Source: Hoylesella pleuritidis JCM 14110 (lineage in GTDB: Bacteria; Bacteroidota; Bacteroidia; Bacteroidales; Bacteroidaceae). Taken from it: 64,000 bases of DNA. A program made the position numbers and the translations under genes. The notes below the pieces were generated by a model. It worked only from the letters and a program-made list of their open reading frames with translations. It had not been told where the DNA came from and ran no database searches. Positions 61,613 to 64,000 of the stretch are shown here, in pieces. Each line of letters begins with the position of its first letter. The first letter of the stretch is position 1. Where the stretch lies: assembly GCF_000613725.1 (NCBI RefSeq), contig NZ_BAJN01000015.1, positions 1 through 64,000 on the forward strand, in the 5' to 3' direction.

Positions 61613-62272
61613 TTAATTTTTGAATGTCAACGGATAGACATACTTCAACGAAATATATCCCTTGGCGTTATATTTATTGGGATTTGCATAGCCCGTAAAG
61701 CGTATGGCAGCCATCGTTCCGTCGCCGGTCAACAAGAGATAGACCTTGTTCGAGGGCGTATAAACAGGCGGCATCGTGCGCATATCGACATTCAACCAGC
61801 GACCGAGAACGGTGTTTTTGAGCGTTTTGGCATACGTAAGATAGCCTTGCATCATTGTAGATACATCCACGATGATGCTGTCTGCCTCATCGGGCGTAAA
61901 CCGATCGTTACTCGGACGGGCGAAAGTACCAGTCTCAGCGGCCGCTTTCAGCGCATCCAGATCAGTATATTCAGTCTCGAAAACACGGCCGCCGTTAGTC
62001 TTGCAGTCATACCTGTGCAGGGCCAATTGCCATTGGGCGGGTATCGACTGGGTGTCGGTGTAGGGCAGCGTAACCTGCTTTCCTGTCTTCAAGTCTAAGT
62101 AAATCCAATGGATATAATCCGTTGCATCTATATAAGAATAGGTGTTCGGCTGGTCCGTACCGGGTCTTACAACATCCGACGGGTCGTCGTAAATGCTGTC
62201 GCACGACTGCAATGACAGTGCAGTCGTGCCCAACAGCATTAGTATCAACAGGTTGTATACAATCTGTTTCAT
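61613..62272 (-). CDS. HmuY family lipoprotein (hemophore-like)
   Basis: A 219-residue lipoprotein with the signal MKQIVYNLLILMLLGTTALSLQSC (lipobox cysteine at 24). The mature part (IDATDYIHWIYLDLKTGKQVTLPYTDTQSIPAQWQLALHRYDCKTNGG...LLTGDGTMAAIRFTGYANPNKYNAKGYISLKYVYPL) follows the HmuY pattern Y-x-x-W-x-Y-x-x-x-x-T-G, W-x-x-A-x-H-R-Y-D-x-K-T-N-G-G. HmuY proteins bind heme at the surface and pass it to a TonB receptor, which is the next gene. The heme-ligating residues cannot be told by eye. Confidence 0.85.
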   Translation of the reverse strand: MKQIVYNLLILMLLGTTALSLQSCDSIYDDPSDVVRPGTDQPNTYSYIDATDYIHWIYLDLKTGKQVTLPYTDTQSIPAQWQLALHRYDCKTNGGRVFETEYTDLDALKAAAETGTFARPSNDRFTPDEADSIIVDVSTMMQGYLTYAKTLKNTVLGRWLNVDMRTMPPVYTPSNKVYLLLTGDGTMAAIRFTGYANPNKYNAKGYISLKYVYPLTFKN

Positions 62273-62292
62273 TTCTTTTCGTTGCCCAGTAT

Positions 62293-63207
62293 TTATTTTC
62301 CGGCAAAGAAATCAGCTATTGCTTTCTTGGCTGCCAGCTCCTCGGCAGCTTTCGTTTTGGGTGCAGTGCCGTTTTTGAGCGTTACCGTTGTGCCGCCCAT
62401 TACAGCCGGCATCGTAAACGAGAGGCCGTAGGTCTTACCGTCTTTACTGATCTTTCCCTGGAAGATACATTCATAATCTTTCGGCGTCTGGCCGCCCATT
62501 CCCATCTTGATGGTGCCTTTTCCGTCTAAGATATATTGTTCTCCCGAGGCCGAAACGGTTACACCGGTGAGCGAAGCAGTGCCCCACGTGCTCGACTTGA
62601 AGTTCACGGTGACGCTCTTAGCATCTTCACTCGCAGCAACGGTAACGGTTTGGTCTTTGTCTATCTTGTTTTGGAAAAACTTACTCGATGCTGTCGTATA
62701 GCCTTTATAGCTGTTGGCAACGAGCAAAGTGAGCGGAGCTCGCCCCTGTGCAAAGCTGATTTTGGTACCGCCCATCACATCTTTGAGTGTGAAAATGAGG
62801 TTGAATATCTTCTTGTCTTTGCTAATTTCGCCCGTCAGTGCACAGTCATACTCGGTCGCTTTGCCACCTTTGCGTCCTTCAATAGTCGACTTTCCGAGTC
62901 CCACTAAATGATATTTACCATTCGCCGTAGTCACCGTCGCACTGTTGAAGATGCTTGTTCCCCACGCGCCTTTTGATGTATAAGCCACTTTAACGGTACC
63001 GTCGGAATTGTTACTGATCTGCACCGCCTCACCGTCTAAGCCCATTCCGGTGGGCATATCGGGGAAAGTCACTTTCGACCAGCCTTGATACGTTCCGGCA
63101 ATGGATTCATTTGAAGGTGTGTCATTGTTGTCATCGCTACACGCCACAATAGCTAATGCGGCGAAAAATAATGCGATTGAATTTCTGAAAACAGTCGATT
63201 TTTTCAT
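62293..63207 (-). CDS. Calycin-like domain lipoprotein with two repeated domains
   Basis: A 304-residue lipoprotein (MKKSTVFRNSIALFFAALAIVAC, cysteine at 23). Two domains of about 120 residues follow: the first contains GTYQGWSKVTFPDMPTGMGLDGEAVQISNN...KGAWGTSIFNSATV...YDCALTGEISKDKKIFNLIFTLKDVMGGTKI; the second repeats this with SYKGYTTASSKFFQNK...STWGTASLTGVTV...YECIFQGKISKDGKTYGLSFTMPAVMGGTTV. They resemble the calycin-like (PF13944-type) domain common in Bacteroidetes beside HmuY genes. It is the first gene of the operon; the promoter is at 63246-63276. Confidence 0.8.
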   Translation of the reverse strand: MKKSTVFRNSIALFFAALAIVACSDDNNDTPSNESIAGTYQGWSKVTFPDMPTGMGLDGEAVQISNNSDGTVKVAYTSKGAWGTSIFNSATVTTANGKYHLVGLGKSTIEGRKGGKATEYDCALTGEISKDKKIFNLIFTLKDVMGGTKISFAQGRAPLTLLVANSYKGYTTASSKFFQNKIDKDQTVTVAASEDAKSVTVNFKSSTWGTASLTGVTVSASGEQYILDGKGTIKMGMGGQTPKDYECIFQGKISKDGKTYGLSFTMPAVMGGTTVTLKNGTAPKTKAAEELAAKKAIADFFAGK

Positions 63208-63245
63208 TGTGATATATTTAGTTAATATGATAATTGTGTCGGATG

Positions 63246-63276
63246 CAAAGGTAAACAGTTGCCGTCAATGCTGCAA
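63246..63276 (-). promoter_or_regulatory. Promoter of the heme-uptake operon
   Basis: On the minus strand TTG (63274-63276), 20 bp, TACCTTTG (63246-63253). I saw no clear Fur box beside it. Confidence 0.7.
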
Positions 63277-63289
63277 TACTCAAAAATAA

Positions 63290-64000
63290 TGATTTGATAG
63301 AATGGTTATCCATTTACTTTCGTCTCTCTTTTATCTATCGAGGAAGCAGGAGAGGATGAACCGGGGGGACCGTATCTAATTGCTCATTAATAATTAATAA
63401 TTCTTTAATTGATATTCAAACAGAAGTTCACTCCTTTTCTTTTTATAGTGGCAAATCGGCATATCCGCACTTACAATAGCCTACAAACGTTCGTCCCTCA
63501 TATCTCATCCTTCATCCGTTTTATTTCAGATAGGAGGATAAAAGCGCATAAATAAAGGGCAAGCAGACGCTCGATATCCTCTTGTTGGCTCTGCTTGCGT
63601 CACGAGTGCGTTCAAATTTACCTCGCAAGAGACACCTGATGTCCCCTTGTGGGGACCACTCGGCATATCGGCCTGCAAGGAGATACAAGCCCATTGCGGC
63701 TCAAATAGGAAAACAATAGAGCAAGAATTCAATAGGACTTATATCTCATTGAAAATCAGGTGCATATAAATCAGATCGCAATTAACGGTTAATCATACGA
63801 TGAAAAGCCGTTAAATACAGGGTGTTTAACAGTTTTTCGCCGAGTGAGCGACCGTTAATCGCAAGCAAGATTATATCTAACTGATATTCAATTATATACA
63901 GAGGAATCTATCTTCTCTTTACTTTCAGAAAGAGATAAAGATGAAGCAGATTCGATAAGGACATAAAAAAAGGGGCTCCGCTGAGTCCCAAACCTTGTTA
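63290..64000. other. Gene-free interval at the window end
   Basis: Apart from the TTAACGG-type repeat, there is a minus-strand frame (63526-63732) with NALVTQAEPTRGYRASACPL that looks like translated repeat DNA rather than a gene. No terminator of the heme operon is needed here, since the operon runs the other way. Confidence 0.5.
63755..63860 (+). repeat. TTAACGG-type dispersed repeat, copy 10 (well preserved), flanked on both sides
   Basis: GCAATTAACGGTTAATCATA, GATGAAAAGCCGTTAAATAC, GGGTGTTTAACAGTTTTTCGC and GCGACCGTTAATCGCAAGC in series. The companion motif occurs before it (AAAATCAGGTGCATATAAAT, about 63752-63771) and after it (CTGATATTCAATTATATACA, about 63881-63900). It is the best single example of the whole composite element. 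Confidence 0.8.

Noticed and set aside
63526..63732. 68-codon minus-strand frame near the window end
   Set aside because: Composition and lack of promoter suggest repeat DNA; no support for a protein.

Overview
The window is chromosomal DNA from a member of the Bacteroidales, most probably Prevotellaceae. This rests on the gene content (a SusC/SusD pair, HmuY-type heme uptake, the smalltalk/HU/M15 small-protein module, DUF2851, DUF3822 and DUF4254 proteins, folP-cdaA) and on the promoters, nearly all of which are the Bacteroidetes type: a -7 box of the form TAnnTTTG and, in the best cases, TTTG about 20 bp upstream. No plasmid, rRNA operon, CRISPR array or complete insertion sequence was seen.

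Layout. 0-5.7 kb: thioredoxin-like protein, DEAD-box RNA helicase, LOG-family protein, dprA, thioesterase. 6-15.5 kb: DUF2851 protein, an epimerase-PAP2 pair, an unknown membrane/TPR-like protein with cardiolipin synthase, and a minus-strand rsmD-DUF3822-small protein operon. 15.5-25.6 kb: a RecD/Dda-like helicase, the RpoD-type sigma factor, a YitT transporter, a C69 peptidase, pncB and a CtpA-like protease. 25.9-26.4 kb: tRNA-Asn and a CAT-anticodon tRNA with promoters and terminators. 26.7-38.5 kb: housekeeping genes (aminopeptidase P, mdh, murF, folP-cdaA, vanZ-like, CYTH, prfB, acyl-CoA ligase). 38.8-43.7 kb: a SusC/SusD operon. 43.8-49.2 kb: an accessory region with two overlapping tiny membrane proteins, an HU-like protein, an M15 peptidase, an orphan antitoxin with a decayed toxin, 22-bp iterons beside AT-rich DNA, long inverted repeats, and an RteC-like gene coupled to a Rep_3-type replication initiator. 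49.4-59.4 kb: DUF4254-glycosyltransferase 9-rubredoxin, a SAM methyltransferase, D-Ala-D-Ala dipeptidase, an AAA ATPase, dGTPase, a membrane-anchored winged-helix regulator and class I aldolase. 59.5-63.2 kb: a three-gene heme-uptake operon (calycin-like lipoprotein, HmuY-like lipoprotein, TonB-dependent receptor).

Two features run through the whole window. First, ten recognisable genes, including the probably essential sigma factor and the aldolase, each carry exactly one single-base frameshift. Nine are deletions, mostly GGG read as GG, and one is an insertion; this pattern points to sequencing error rather than decay. Second, the intergenic DNA is rich in dispersed repeats: a family built on TTAACGGTTAATCG seen at ten or more loci, a CTGATnATCAG/TTACA motif beside many of them, C-rich CTCTCC/GGAGAG palindromes (one inside a coding sequence), and a longer family seen at four places.

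The strongest candidate for a notable system is the 46.4-49.2 kb segment, which has the parts of an iteron-controlled replicon (phased 22-bp repeats, an AT-rich stretch, a Rep_3-like initiator) inside a chromosome. The second is a promoter-to-terminator unit at 33.57-34.10 kb that has no convincing protein and looks like a structured RNA.
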